The notes under the pieces are model-generated. The model made no database searches and was not told the DNA's origin. It saw only the letters and a list, made by a program, of their open reading frames with translations. 64,000 bases of DNA from positions 10,293,501 through 10,357,500 of the forward strand of contig CM061106.1 of assembly GCA_030770545.1 (NCBI GenBank), given 5' to 3'. The DNA comes from Macropodus opercularis. Its lineage: Eukaryota > Chordata > Actinopteri > Anabantiformes > Osphronemidae. The position numbers and the translations under genes are program-made. Shown here one piece after another: positions 35,701 through 47,275 of the stretch. Numbering within the stretch: position 1 is the stretch's first letter; every line of letters starts with the position of its first letter.

Positions 35701-37254
35701 GCGGTGCTTCCACGTCACCGTGATAAACGCTGAACGACAAAGATGAAACACGCTGCACAACGCGCAGCCGCAGTAAAACAACCGACCGATCGCCGGTTCC
35801 CCCTGAATCCGCGGCGTTAACTTCAAACTTTGCGGTGTTACCGGACGCAGGTCGTCTCTTCTCCTGCAGTCGCAGCTGAAAAGGCGACATCACAACCGGT
35901 TTGTACAGAAACGGCGCGACAGCAAAACTAGTGGATGAAAGTATATCTCATCCATATGGTTTAGTGGTTTAGCACTAGCATTGAAATGAATGGAAACCGG
36001 TTTAGGGCGTTTTAGCTAAACAACCCTCGGCAACAATACATGACACAAGTTGCACCTGCTCATTAAAGCTTGTCCACACACAGCAAGACTGACATTTACA
36101 ATCAGAAAACTCATTTACTAACCTCAAAAAGAACCTAATAAGACAAGAGTTAAAGCAAAGCATCACTAGAAGGTACGTATGAGGCAGGATTCAAACCTGG
36201 ATATAGAAAACCTAATGGATCGTCTGATTTCTCTGATCCTCTGGTTCCATTAGCACAGATTCATCACGTGTTGCAAACACAACTGACGCTAAAGTCGTTT
36301 TCCCTGGTAGGAATCTAACCTGGGCTGTGATATCAGCTCACAGATTCTATTTGTGCAGAAACCTTGTTTCTACTTGTTTTTGTATTGTATTGGCATGAAG
36401 ACCACTGGTTTTCCATAATCCAGTTACGCAGTTACATGTCAGAGAGGTTGGTCTAGTGTAGGAGAAATCTACCTGGAGAAACAGGGTTTGTCTGATCCCC
36501 TGGTTCCATTAGAGGAAACAGGTTTGATCTTTTCATAATAATTGACAAACCAGCCTAAAACTGACTTTAATCTGTTTCCTTGACTGCAGGCAAACACACG
36601 TTTGTCACCTGCTGACAAACTGCTTGAGATAATGTAAAGTACACAAATATTCAAACTAGAAACAGTGATTCTACCTGGTGTTTCCTCTTCAGGTGAAGAA
36701 GTGTGAGTCTCTGCTTTGCCTCGGTTCCTGCAGAACTACTTGACCTCCGATGTCCAGGTTCTCACAGTGTTGACTGGAAAATGCAAAGTGACTGCACAGC
36801 GTCTGTACAGGTCAATGTTCCAGCCTGACGGCTGCTGTGTGGCTCAGGTCCAGTTCAAAGAGCTCACAGTTCATAAACTATCTCAGAGCTCCGTTAAGAG
36901 AAAGACATAGCTGGATAGTAATTAACAAGAGCATTGCAACCATAACAAGGCAAAATAGAGCAAACATGGTTTGACTGGATGTAGCTAATAAACGTGAGCT
37001 AGACATAACGTGATGAGGCTTAACATGACGACATGTTCACTAACAAATGTGAGCAAGGTAGCAAAGCTCCACTTAGAAGCAGGACATGGCTGTTAAGCTG
37101 TGTAGACATGAGCAGGTTACTATGACAAAGCAAAATCTCTGTATCACTTTTCATGTAATAAAAAGTGCTTCACTGATTAATAAAATTAAAATTATACACA
37201 AACCAGCAGTAAACATTTACTGCAACAGCAACGTCACTGATGTAATACAGACAT
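32701..37254. other. Intergenic stretch
   Basis: No protein gene can be supported in 4.5 kb. B-box-like words occur at 32795 (AGTTCGAATCCC, plus), near 36190 (minus GGTTTGAATCC) and near 36310 (minus GGTTAGATTCC), hinting at decayed tRNA-derived SINE pieces. A 22-base direct repeat (TCTGATCC/TCTGATCCCC plus TGGTTCCATTAG) lies at about 36229 and 36490. The rest is featureless to my reading. Confidence 0.45.
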
Positions 37255-37490
37255 AGAGCAAACTATATTCAAACGTACATGAATTAAAACAAACATAAAC
37301 TATATTCAAATGTTCATAAACTAAAAGAAACATAAACTATATTCAAACGTTCATAAACTAAAACGAACGTAAACTATATTTAAACTTACATAAACTATAT
37401 TCAAACTTACATAAACTATATTCAAACATACACAAATTAAAACGTACATAAACTATAATCAAACGTAAATAAACTATTTTTATGTTCATT
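37255..37490. repeat. AT-rich minisatellite, ~24-bp unit
   Basis: About nine imperfect copies of ATAAACTATATTCAAACGTA, varying in length, are present. No coding is present. Confidence 0.8.
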
Positions 37491-38077
37491 TTCAGGATTG
37501 ATTTTATTTATGTATTAACCATTATATACTAATTTCAGAATAAAGAGTTTCTTCTTCAGCTAATTTGATGGATGTAGGATTATTGAGAGGAAGGAAGCGT
37601 CTGAGCTGCAGACTCGTCCTGTCACGTACTGGTTCTACAGTATAAATATATAAACATAGAAAAACAAGGAAATAGAAGCAGAGGGTGTTAATTCTAAATG
37701 AATTCTACAATTATCTTTGGCAAGTAAAGAGTAGTGTCGTTGTCAGAGATCTTCCATCTAAGAAGAATTCAAATTTCAGAATTCAGACACATCAATAAGG
37801 TTTGAGGGGGAACGTGTTGTCACAAACAGATACAAAGTGAGACACTAACAAAACATACAAACAAAAACAGGTGAAAACATTTCCAGATGATTCACACTAG
37901 TAAAGGTTTTGTCCTGTGAACCTGTGTTGCTTTTTTTAAACCTTCTCCAGATCTTTATCTTCAGTGTGAAACTGCTGATGCTGTGCTGTGGGATTTGACA
38001 AATGTTTATCCAGTGTGAATACGTTGCTGCTTTCTTAGATTGGAAGAGTAAGAAAACATTTTTGCACACTGATCACA
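37491..38077. other. 3' flank of zinc-finger gene A
   Basis: Just below the stop, 37990-38077 still encodes a decayed extra finger in the same frame (CDQCAKMF, then KQQRIHTG), ending in a further stop. The remainder is likely 3' UTR or intergenic. Confidence 0.55.
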
Positions 38078-39600
38078 TCAGTGAGGTTTCTCTCCAGTGT
38101 GAACACGTTGGTGTGTCCGTAAGTTACTGAGACGAGAGAACGCTTTTCCACACGTTTCACACCAGTGAGGTTTCTCTCCAGTGTGAATACGTTGGTGTCT
38201 CAGTAAGTTACTGAGATGAGAGAACGCTTTTCCACACGTTTCACACCAGTGAGGTTTCTCTCCAGTGTGAACACGTTGGTGTGTCCGTAAGGTACTGAGA
38301 TGACAGAATGCTTTTCCACACATTTCACACCTGTGAGGTTTCTCTCCAGTGTGAATACGTTGGTGTCTCAGTAAGTTACTGAGATGAGAGAACGCTTTTC
38401 CACACGTTTCACACCAGTGAGGTTTCTCTCCAGTGTGAACACGTTGGTGTGTCCGTAAGGTACTGAGATGACAGAATGCTTTTCCACACATTTCACACCT
38501 GTGAGGTTTCTCTCCAGTGTGAATACGTTGGTGTCTCAGTAAGTTACTGAGATGAGAGAACGCTTTTCCACACGTTTCACACCAGTGAGGTTTCTCTCCA
38601 GTGTGAACACGTTGGTGTGTCCGTAAGGTACTGAGATGACAGAATGCTTTTCCACACATTTCACACCTGTGAGGTTTCCCTCCAGTGTGAATACATTGGT
38701 GTCTCAGTAAGTTACTGAGATGAGAGAACGCTTTTCCACACGTTTCACACCAGTGAGGTTTCTCTCCAGTGTGAACACGTTGGTGTGTCCGTAAGGTACT
38801 GAGATGACAGAATGCTTTTCCACACATTTCACACCTGTGAGGTTTCCCTCCAGTGTGAATACGTTGGTGTCTCAGTAAGCTACTGAGCTGAGAGAACGCT
38901 TTTCCACACTGTTCACATGAGTGAGGTTTCTCTCCAGTGTGAACACGATAGTGGAATTTCAAATTCCGTGACGTGTGGAAAGCTGCTCCACATTCGGTGC
39001 AGGTGTACGGTCTTTCTCCTGTATGAATCTGCTGATGGGTCTTTAGGTTACTTCCTCTAGTGAAAGCTTTTCCACATTGGTCACAGCTGTATGATTTATC
39101 TCCAGAGTGAACCTTCTGATGCTTCTTTAGCTCTGATGGTCTGGTGAAGGCTTGGTCACATTGCTGACAGAGATGCAGCCTTGAAGTCCTTCTTCCTCTG
39201 GGTTTCTACAGTGACAGATATAGAAGAGGAGAAAATTAAATCTCCTGATTGCACAAATAGCTACAATACAAAAAGACAGCAAGGTCCCCAGAACTTGTGT
39301 TGCTTACACTGTTATGCATCTATTGAGACTAAATCTACTGCTTCACATCTTCTTGCTGTTCAGCTCAAACCTGACAGGAGGTGAACATCAAGAGCTGTAG
39401 ATCTGGACGCTTTTAGTGGGGAGCTCATCAGCACCAACCTGTTGATCGGTGGTTCCAGTGTAGTCGTTGTTCTGCTGCTCCTCCTTAATTCCGCTAGTGG
39501 ACCGGTCCTGTTCGGTTAAACCCGTGTCCTGCTGCTCCGTATCCCTCTTGGACTGGCCATAGACTTCCTCTGCTTTCAGTTCACCTTTGTACTGATCCAT
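38078..39600 (-). CDS. Polydactyl C2H2 zinc-finger protein A, two coding exons
   Basis: Exon 39600-39439 (ATG at 39600; 54 residues) is joined in phase 0 to exon 39205-38078, giving 429 residues in all. The coding exon starts at an acceptor (CCCTCCGCAG, exon from 39614), so an untranslated first exon must lie upstream. Exon 1 is acidic, with ELKAEE and GIKEEQ, which fit the SUMO consensus. Exon 2 carries 13 C2H2 fingers with TGEKP linkers. Fingers 5-12 are four copies of a two-finger, 168-base unit alternating HRCEMCGKAFCHLSTLRTH and HWCETCGKAFSHLSNLLRH. Helix contacts are H-S-T-T and H-S-N-R at positions -1, 2, 3, 6. No KRAB, BTB or SCAN domain is seen. It is probably a sequence-specific nuclear DNA-binding protein. 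A TGA replaces the expected TCA codon before a 14th finger. Confidence 0.85.
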
Positions 39601-39614
39601 TTTGGTCCTGGTCA

Positions 39615-40399
39615 CTGCGGAGGGAAATTATGAGGAAACTAATGAACAGACCAAAAGTCAAGTTATCTGAATTCTCCACAGACAGCACAGTAATAATATC
39701 AAGTGTAGCTGTGAAGTTCCTATTGTTCCTAAATCACTCTCTGTTGCTAATACTGTCACAGTCCAGTCCGACAATGCAGAACACCACTGTGCCACCCGTT
39801 AATCAAGTCAAGTCATGTGAAGTTATGTCAAATGTTTTTCAAGTCATGTGATTCGATGGTGCAGCCCACGTCCTGTAGCTGTGTTTTCAAAGCAGCCTCA
39901 CTTTTGAAGTGTGTGCATAGTGGACACATCCTCGTATAGAGCTAGAAAGTTTATTAAAGTTGTTGTATGAAGCACATTTGTCTTTTTGTATTATCGCTTC
40001 ATATAATTCATGTGTTTTATGTGGTTGTTCTTGCTTCATTAATATCGCAAATACGACGCAACGCAGAGCACTTGGTCGACGCTCAGAGGGAGAAGAGCGG
40101 CAGCCAGCTACATATCCACACAGCTCCTCCTTCCACCTCCACCACTGTGCTGGAGATCAGCAGCACTGCAGGAATCCATGTGATCCACACATTCAGGTCA
40201 GCACATCCTGCCTCAAACAACCTGTTCAACAAAAGCCACAATGACGAGCTTCCCCTTGTTTGTTTCTTGCAGTCATTTTAAAATAAATATTTCCTCAGAG
40301 TTTCTCTAATAACTGTTTTTCCATTGGCACATTTTGTTTCATCAACATATCACCTTTGCCACCTGCAGTGAAAACACACTAGACAGAGTCTTTACCAAC
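39615..40399. other. Upstream intron/flank of zinc-finger gene A
   Basis: There is no coding support. Minor AAGTCATGTGA-like repeats lie at 39805-39855. Confidence 0.45.
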
Positions 40400-41600
40400 A
40401 GACAGGGATGTGCAGAGCCTTCCCTCGTGCACACGTAGATGCCTCAGCCCACATTTCCCTAATGCTGACCTGTCCACTGTCAGAGAGCAGGAGACCCACA
40501 CAGAAGACATCACTGTGGCCCCTGAGGCATCCTCCAGGCTGCACGACTGCTTTGAGGCCACAAACTGGGAAACCTTTAAAGAAGCAGCAACACGTGATGG
40601 CAGTGTAGACCTAGAGGAGAACACTCTTCTGTTCTGGGTTACATAAGGAAGCGTGAGGAAGATGTTGCTGTCATTAAAACCATCAACATCCAGCCTAACC
40701 AGAAACCCTGGATGAACCCAGAGGTTCACTCACAACCGCGCTCAGGGCTACAAGGAGAAACCTGACAATAGGCATAAAAAGGGCAGAACACGCCTCAGCC
40801 TTAAAGGTACAAGCATGTGGAAACATGAAGTGCATCACAGACTGTAATAACAAAGACAGACAGTGCTCTTCAGATCCAAATCTCCCTGATGCCCTGAACA
40901 ACTTCTACGCTCGCTTTGAAGTTTCCCCTTTGTTCTGATGAGCCTGTCTGCAGTGTCACAGCAGCTGAGGTGAGGTCCACCCTGCAGCGAGCGAAGCCCG
41001 TAAAGCAGCAGGTCCTGATGGGATTTCAGTCCTGAAGGACTGTGTCCACCAGCTCACAGAGGCACTAAAGGACATTTTAACACCACCGTGGCTGAAATCC
41101 ACAGTAATCACCCCTGTTTTAAACCCCATCAGGGTCCTGTCTCCATGACTACCGGCCAATCGCACTGACCCCCATAATCCTGAAGTGTGTTGAGAGGCTG
41201 GTAATGACACATAAACAGGGAAATTGATCTACGGACCATCAGTACACAACCAGGAAGAACCGGTCCTCAGCAGACGCCATCTCAGCTGTCACCCACCAGG
41301 CCCTGACACATCTGGAGAACAAGTGCTCGTATGTCAGGCTGCTTTTCCTGGATTCAGCTCAGCCTTCAATACAATCATCCCACAGACACTAGTCACAAAA
41401 CTGTCTGTCCCTGGGCTGTGCTCTCCCCTATGCAACTGGATCCTGGACTTCCTAACAGGAAAGAACTGACTGTGAGGGTCAACAACATCTCCTCCAGCAT
41501 CATGCTGAACACTGGTTCTCCACAGGGGCGTGTCCTCAGACCTGACACATGACTGCACAGCTCAACACCACAGCAACCTGATAGTCAAGTCTGCAGATGA
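40400..41600 (+). pseudogene. Fossil L2/CR1-like LINE reverse transcriptase
   Basis: Fragments in changing frames read in the order of a LINE ORF2: LHDCFEATNWETFKEAA (about 40540-40600), NPWMNPEV, DGISVLKDCVHQLTEALKD (about 41020), TRKNRSSADAISAVTHQALT (about 41250-41310), FSSAFNTI with DTSHKTV (about 41350-41400), LCNWILDFL, then NTGSPQG and a decayed VKSADENN in place of the FADDT box. Many stops and frameshifts are present, and it is much older than the LINE at 1570-4202. Its upstream endonuclease and its 3' tail are missing. Confidence 0.75.
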
Positions 41601-42555
41601 GAACAATGTTTTGTTCTACATGGTTCATGCTGGAATGAACGTTGTTTAGGCTGGAGAGAAGTTGACTGGTAACAGGACAGAACAGTGATGTGAGGACTTT
41701 AGACTTTCTACCCAGACAAGCAGCAACATCACTGAGCTGAAAGATGAGAAATGGTTCGACAGAATCAAAGCAGCAGCACAAACATCGTGAACGTTTCTCA
41801 TGGTCTGTAGAAGCTGCTTCAGTCCGTGAGGTCACTTTGTTGAGCTCTGAGCTTTTCTTTGTATTTCAGATGAGGCTCTTTGACCCCATAGACACACGTA
41901 CGTACAGAATGTCGCCTATATGTGGATGCAAAGAGGCGTCGACTGGACTCAGCAAGTCAAGTCAAGCAGTGAACCATTAGTGACAGTGGGCCCTCGCTGT
42001 TGTTCTGAGTTAACCTGCTCCTACCTGTCATCTTGCTGTGTGATCCCCACCTGTCACTCACTTTGTCATCATCCATGTGTTTTTATTCTTGCCTCTTCCT
42101 CTTCCTGCACTCTTTTCAAATAAACTTCATGTGGATCCAACTCCTCTGACCTGGCTGCTTTTTCCAGGTCAGCTACTGGATAAACTGCTTTTGACCAGAC
42201 TTTATAGCCTCATACTTTTAATTCTCAACATGCATCTATATAGTTATATACGATGCTCTATGATCCTCAACCTACAAATCATTAAACTGGGTGAATGCAA
42301 GTGATTAGAATTATTTAAAAAAAAAATAATTATTATTTAAAAGTGGAGCATCTGTTCAAAAGAACTGCATAAAAAGCCACATTTTCTTTGTTCAGTCACT
42401 AACAATGTGCTTACTAATACAAATATATGAGCATAAAGACAAACAAACTCATAAATCACTGACTGTAACCCACTGCAGCTTTAGTCCATGAGAAACTTGC
42501 TGCAGCTTGTGTCAACACACAAGTAATGGAATGAAAACATCACCCGTCTGCTCTT

Positions 42556-42603
<48 letters not shown>

Positions 42604-43253
42604 GCAGAGAGAGAGACAGGACAACGGTCCAACTCTGCTGATCTTTGCGTTTTAACAATTTCAACTCAGCATAAAAACGACCCTTGTTCATAATAATGGA
42701 AGCAAATAAATAGCTAAATTTCTACAAGTTATAAAGTCAGAACATATTTACACACGTACAAACATTTTTTCTTTTCAATTCATTCATTCGCAGCTTCACT
42801 GGACTCGAATACTCCATTATTCATATCTCTGGCAAATTTAACTAGACTTGACTTAAAGTTACTTTTATTCACCCAGTAAGTTTTGTCTTGATTAGAAATG
42901 ACACCAGCGTCTCCCAGAAGATAATGAGACGATGTACAAGAGGCATCACTGTGGAAAAAATGATTACTCATCTTTTATTCACATTTATACAAACAGTGAC
43001 AAGTCAGAATGTGACTTGACATTATATCAACACATTTATATCTAGACAACAGAAACAACACAACACATGCAGTCAGTTCATTATTTACAGCAACGTTAGT
43101 TCCAGTAACTCAAATCCACACAAGGCAGCCAAATAAGAATTTAACCATCAGAACAAATCACATGATTTAGTCAAACAATCTAACCAACATCCAACCAACT
43201 GACCCATAAACACAGAGCACATCACATTCTATAGAAAAGCAAAGTGATCTCAC
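41601..43253. other. Intergenic stretch with a CA microsatellite
   Basis: The (CA)n run at about 42558-42600 is the only clear feature. A GTTTTTATTCTTGCCTCTTC-type stretch near 42075-42130 resembles retroelement 3' ends but is unassigned. Confidence 0.5.
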
Positions 43254-43330
43254 CTGTGGCCACCGTGACGACGTCTGTGTCCAGGAATCAGTCGCTAGAA
43301 CGTCGTCTTCCTCTTTTCTCTGCCGTGGTT
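43254..43330 (-). other. Candidate untranslated first exon (zinc-finger gene A)
   Basis: On the minus strand, CCTGGACACAGACGTCGTCA and CGGTGGCCACAG end at a strong donor, GTGAGATC (boundary at 43254). The same block with small differences ends at a donor at 63856. It lies 3.6 kb upstream of zinc-finger gene A's acceptor-headed coding exon. The 5' limit is not visible. It could instead be a piece of a dispersed element. Confidence 0.35.
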
Positions 43331-43459
43331 TGACTGAGACGAATCCACTCGAGAGGAGTCAGTCTGATACCAGTGTTTACCTAAAGGAACCTTGGACCAG
43401 ACCAGATGTTTCTCTCCTGGCTCCACCGCGTCACAGACGTCCTTCACTAACACAACAGC

Positions 43460-43850
43460 ACAATTGTTTTACCAACGTTTCTATGCTGACAGTTCCTTCA
43501 TCTCTGTTCTCCTGAAGCTCTGTTTAATCAATAATTAACTAATTAGTAATTAACTAAGTATATTCTTGCTACCACATTTGCAGGCTGTAAATATTGTTGT
43601 AAGAGTGTTGGGTGTCATTAATGTGGGTTTTTTCACAGGTTACTGGTCAGTTGTCCTTCATGTGTGTTGGTGTCTGTGTAATAAAGTTTTCTACTGTGAC
43701 AGGAACTTGACCAGTATATGACCAGAATGTGTTACATACTGATGAACATGTTGTTTTGCTGCTTTTCACCTTTTCTGCTGTGACTGACCCTGAAACCTCC
43801 TGAGCAGCAGTTTCATGCTTCACTCCCTCATCCTCCTCCACAAAAACACA
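43460..43850. repeat. Duplicated blocks, partner at 46600-47560
   Basis: 43470-43520 (TATGCTGACAGTTCCTTCAT and following) recurs at 47498-47545. 43700-43810 (GGAACTTGACCAGT through CCTCCTGAGCAGCAG) recurs at 46620-46925, where a ~210-base foreign segment (46655-46865) interrupts it. Confidence 0.65.
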
Positions 43851-43892
43851 GTGAGACGGGAGATAAAGGCATCGTCTCCGTTTCCCCAGGAG

Positions 43893-44282
43893 ACAAGGTC
43901 ATAGAGCAGGATGGAGAGTGGGGTGAGGAGACTGTTGGTGTGTGAAACCTGGAGACTGAGCACAAGAAGATTTAACTGAGAGATAAATGCTGACATTTCT
44001 GAAAGACAGGTCACAAGAGCCAGGACTGTCCAGACAACAGGTCGACTCAACAGAGACCAGCTGAGGATCCAGGGTCAACAGAGCAGCAGGAGAAGGAAGG
44101 AACCACACTGACACACACAGCAATGAAGACACACACACACACACACTGACTGCTCTGCAACCAGCAAAGAAGAACGCTGCTCTGTGCTGACACTGACATG
44201 ATGACACTGCTATGCATAGAAGCGTTAGAAGCCAAGTTCACACCACAACAAACATTCAGGACCATAATCACAACGTTATTAT
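43893..44282. repeat. Duplicated block, partner at 56757-57090
   Basis: About 330-390 bases align with 56757-57090 in the same orientation at about 90% identity. They share CAAGGTCATAGAGCAG, ACCTGGAGACTGAGCACAAG, AGCTGAGGATCCAGGG and AAACATTCAGGAC, and differ by a CA-run length and a ~45-base indel. No convincing protein is encoded. Confidence 0.8.
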
Positions 44283-45495
44283 ATCTATAGTATTGGATCC
44301 AGTGGCCAAATGTCAAAGAAAACCTGACAAGGCCTTTGAAATGTGTTGACCGTCGTTGGAAAACGTTGAAGCTGCTTTCATGTATTTTCCAACTTGTGCC
44401 TTTAAATTTGTTTGGGAGAGATTTGATGATTAAATTGACTCTGACTCATTTCCACTCTGTGAATGTAAAGAGATGTGAGACATGTTGGTGGAATGTTCCT
44501 GTGTGTGAGTAGACGTTACAACAGTCTGTTATCTGATGCTGAGCTTTAAACGCTGGTTCATCCAGATGAGTTACGTTGCACATCTCACATCTTTCAGGCC
44601 CAGACAGCAACTGTGAAAACAGATGAGACACAGTCACTGCTGAACAGCTGCAGTGTTGTTTAATTCATCGATGCTCCTTATATATTAAAACCACACAACA
44701 TAGACCTGCAGGTGAACCCGTTCTGGACTTTTAATGGATACGAGAGCAAATGAGGCGTCAAAGGTTTTCACAAGTCTCTCAGGTGCCTCCAAATATGAAT
44801 CAAAGCTGTTATTGTTTTGGAAAATGTATTTTGTGCAACAAACAGTTAAAAAAAATAAATTGTCAGTTGGGTTTTTCACTTTTGGAAAATAGATCATTAA
44901 ACACATTTAGAAGGTTTCATCCTCCTGCAGGCTCCACTTCTTTACAGCAGGTAGATGATTTGGGTTTTTGGACTAGAAGTTATCAGAATCACATGCAACC
45001 AGTGACTCTGCTGATCTTTTAGCAGAACAAGGTCACAAGGCAGCCTCTAAATTTACAGTTGTGTTTTGAAGAGTCCCAAAAATCATATCATGGAAGATTT
45101 AACAGCTAAATGAAGAAACCACATCACAAATTAAACTGTGGAAAGAAGAGAAAAAAGCAGATGAGAGATAATGTTTGTTTCAGTAAACACATTCTCAGCT
45201 GCACTATTACATCCAGCTTGACTTCCTGTCTGAAAGCTGGAGCAGCTGCACAGTGATGACATCATGTGACCTCACTGATGATTCGGGGGATTCTGTGCTG
45301 ATCTTCTGTTTCTGTTATTGTTTTAATTTTACATAAAGGCTTTTTCTCTTTCACCAAAATGTGTCACAAATCTGTAAACACACTGGGGAGAGTGTGACAG
45401 GATAAGGATCAAAGTACTGAGATTTAGGTGAATTTATCGGTAAACTTATGAGTGAAGTGTAATCGACCGGCCGTCAAGCTTCCTATGAAAGTGAC
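44283..45495. other. Intergenic stretch
   Basis: No supported feature. Confidence 0.45.
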
Positions 45496-46362
45496 GTCAG
45501 GAATCTGGAAGACAGGGCCAGAGACTAGAGGTGAGGTTGACGGTACCTGGCGGTCGATGAGTGAGGGGTCGGCGAGAGATAGTAGGAGTCTCGGGAGGAG
45601 TAGAGATTAACCAGGAGGGTGGAAGCAGAAGTAGATTGTGGTCCGGAGAGAACTGAGGAGGTGGTTGACTCAGGAGCCTCTGGTGGGTATTGTTCCACAG
45701 GGTAACCGAGGATGGGTGAAGGTCTGGATGGGTGAAGGTCTGGGTGGGTGAAGGTCTGGATGGGTGAAGGTCTGGATGGGTGAAGGTCTGGGGTTTTCCC
45801 GCAGCGGCAACTGACGGAGTCGACAGGGTCGCTACAGACGAGACGCGATGAGGGAGAAACACAGGGAACAGAAACATGCTGCGGTCCAGCATGTCCGCAA
45901 GAATTTAAACTGAAAGAGTCACAACAGACTAAAAGCTCCAAACTGAAAACGAGCCAAATAGGCTGGAATCCACTTGACCAGAGCAGGGAAAACAAAACGA
46001 GACGTGACGGCTCAGTAAGTCAAATACAATAGTTCATAAAGGAGCCTCTCGTGGTCACATGTAGCAGAAGGAAGCAACACGATTATCGAGGAAGTTCAGG
46101 TACCAGGTCAGAACAAAGAGCGAGGACTAAGAAGTTAAAAAACCTCACGAACAGACAGAGTGAAGCTTCCATTACACAGATCTACTGACGTTGACGGTCC
46201 GACGAGAACTGAGCCTGAGAGGAGAGTTAGTGGAGGTTAGTGGAAGGAGAAACAGGTGACGTAATTAGCAATCATGCCAAAGCTGACCGGGGTGTAGTGG
46301 GAGCATCCTGTGGAGCTCTTCAAAATAAGAGTCGGAGGCGGAAGTGAAGTCGCGGCTCATGA
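45496..46362 (-). mobile_element. Possible LTR-retrotransposon leader/LTR remnant
   Basis: On the minus strand the block starts TGTCATGAGCCGCGAC at 46362 and continues as promoter-like pyrimidine-rich sequence. It leads to an open proline/serine-rich frame (45995-45525). The start and composition recall teleost Ty3/gypsy LTRs, but no terminal CA, primer-binding site or recognisable gag was found. The call is weak. Confidence 0.28.
45711..45791. repeat. 16-bp minisatellite, five copies
   Basis: GATGGGTGAAGGTCTG is repeated five times; one or two copies begin GGTGGG. Confidence 0.9.
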
Positions 46363-46654
46363 CAAAATGATGTATTTTTGCTTAATTAGGCAGCTGATGT
46401 GTCTAAAATCCTCAGTGTCAGTGTCCTGCTCTAATTACAGCAGCTTCTATCCTGTTTAAAGCAAAGGAAACCATGTGACTGTGTTTCTGTTACTGAACGG
46501 GTGGATTTTTCTAGACTGGACGTCATGAAAACACAATTTAACAGATGTAAAACCTAAATGTGGTGAAATGAATGAGTGACATGAAAAAAGCTTCTAGTGT
46601 GTAAATAATGACACTGTGGCAGGAACTTGACCAGTTTAAGACCAGGATGTTGTA
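46363..46654. other. Non-coding gap
   Basis: No feature recognised, apart from the start of a duplicated block at about 46610. Confidence 0.45.
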
Positions 46655-46865
46655 ACAACACAGTCAGTCGGCCTCAGGTTTATTTCTTGTTCTGTGGTTT
46701 TCTGTTTCCTGTTGTCATCATACTCACCTGCATTTAATCTGTATCATGCTCTGGTATCTCAGTCATTCTCTCACTAGCAGCCATTGCTGGTCAGTCAGTC
46801 CTTGTCCGTCTTGTTTATCTGTATGAGTCACGTCCCCGTTGTTGGTCCGTTGGTGTGTTTGTAAC
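46655..46865 (+). repeat. Insertion inside a duplicated block
   Basis: The segment interrupts a block that is continuous at 43700-43810. Its TTTCTGTTTCCTGTTGTCAT, CACCTGCATTTAATCTG and following composition recalls a retroelement end. Flanking TGTAACA words (46652 and about 46859) may be a target duplication. Confidence 0.4.
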
Positions 46866-47193
46866 AGACTGTTACACACTTATCAACATATTGTTCTTGT
46901 TGTGAAACCTCCTGAGCAGCAGGTTCATCCTTTGCTCAACAGTGCAGTGATTTATAGCGTTTAGCTTCCTTTAGACTTTAGCTCTCAACAACCTACTGAG
47001 TCTGGATGACAGGTCATGAACTGACACCACATCTGTTTGTACGACACAGCTTGGCTTCAATGATGCCACTGATGTTTGGTCCCTGGGCTGCATCCAGGCT
47101 GGAGTCATATCAACACAGCACATAGTGAGAGATGAGTCATATTTAGTGATGTGTAGAATAAGCTGCTGTCTGTGAAACACAGAGAATCTACCA

Positions 47194-47275
47194 GGATGGA
47201 CGAGTGGTGAAGGCGTTGGACTGAAGATCCAACGGACGTTAGTGCTGGTGGTTCAACCCTCACTGCTGGTAACAG
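47194..47275 (+). repeat. tRNA-Ser-like pseudogene or SINE head
   Basis: GACGAGTGGTGAAGGCGTTG resembles a class II tRNA D-arm and A box. A 5-bp anticodon stem (TTGGA/TCCAA) encloses the 7-base loop CTGAAGA, followed by a long variable-arm-like stretch and GTGGTTCAACCCTCAC as a degraded T-arm and B box. No paired acceptor stem is seen, so it is not a working tRNA. A tRNA-derived SINE is the alternative. Confidence 0.45.

Noticed and set aside
45497..45995. Proline/serine-rich minus-strand frame as a gene
   Set aside because: Its middle is the 16-bp minisatellite, and no conserved domain or splice structure is visible.
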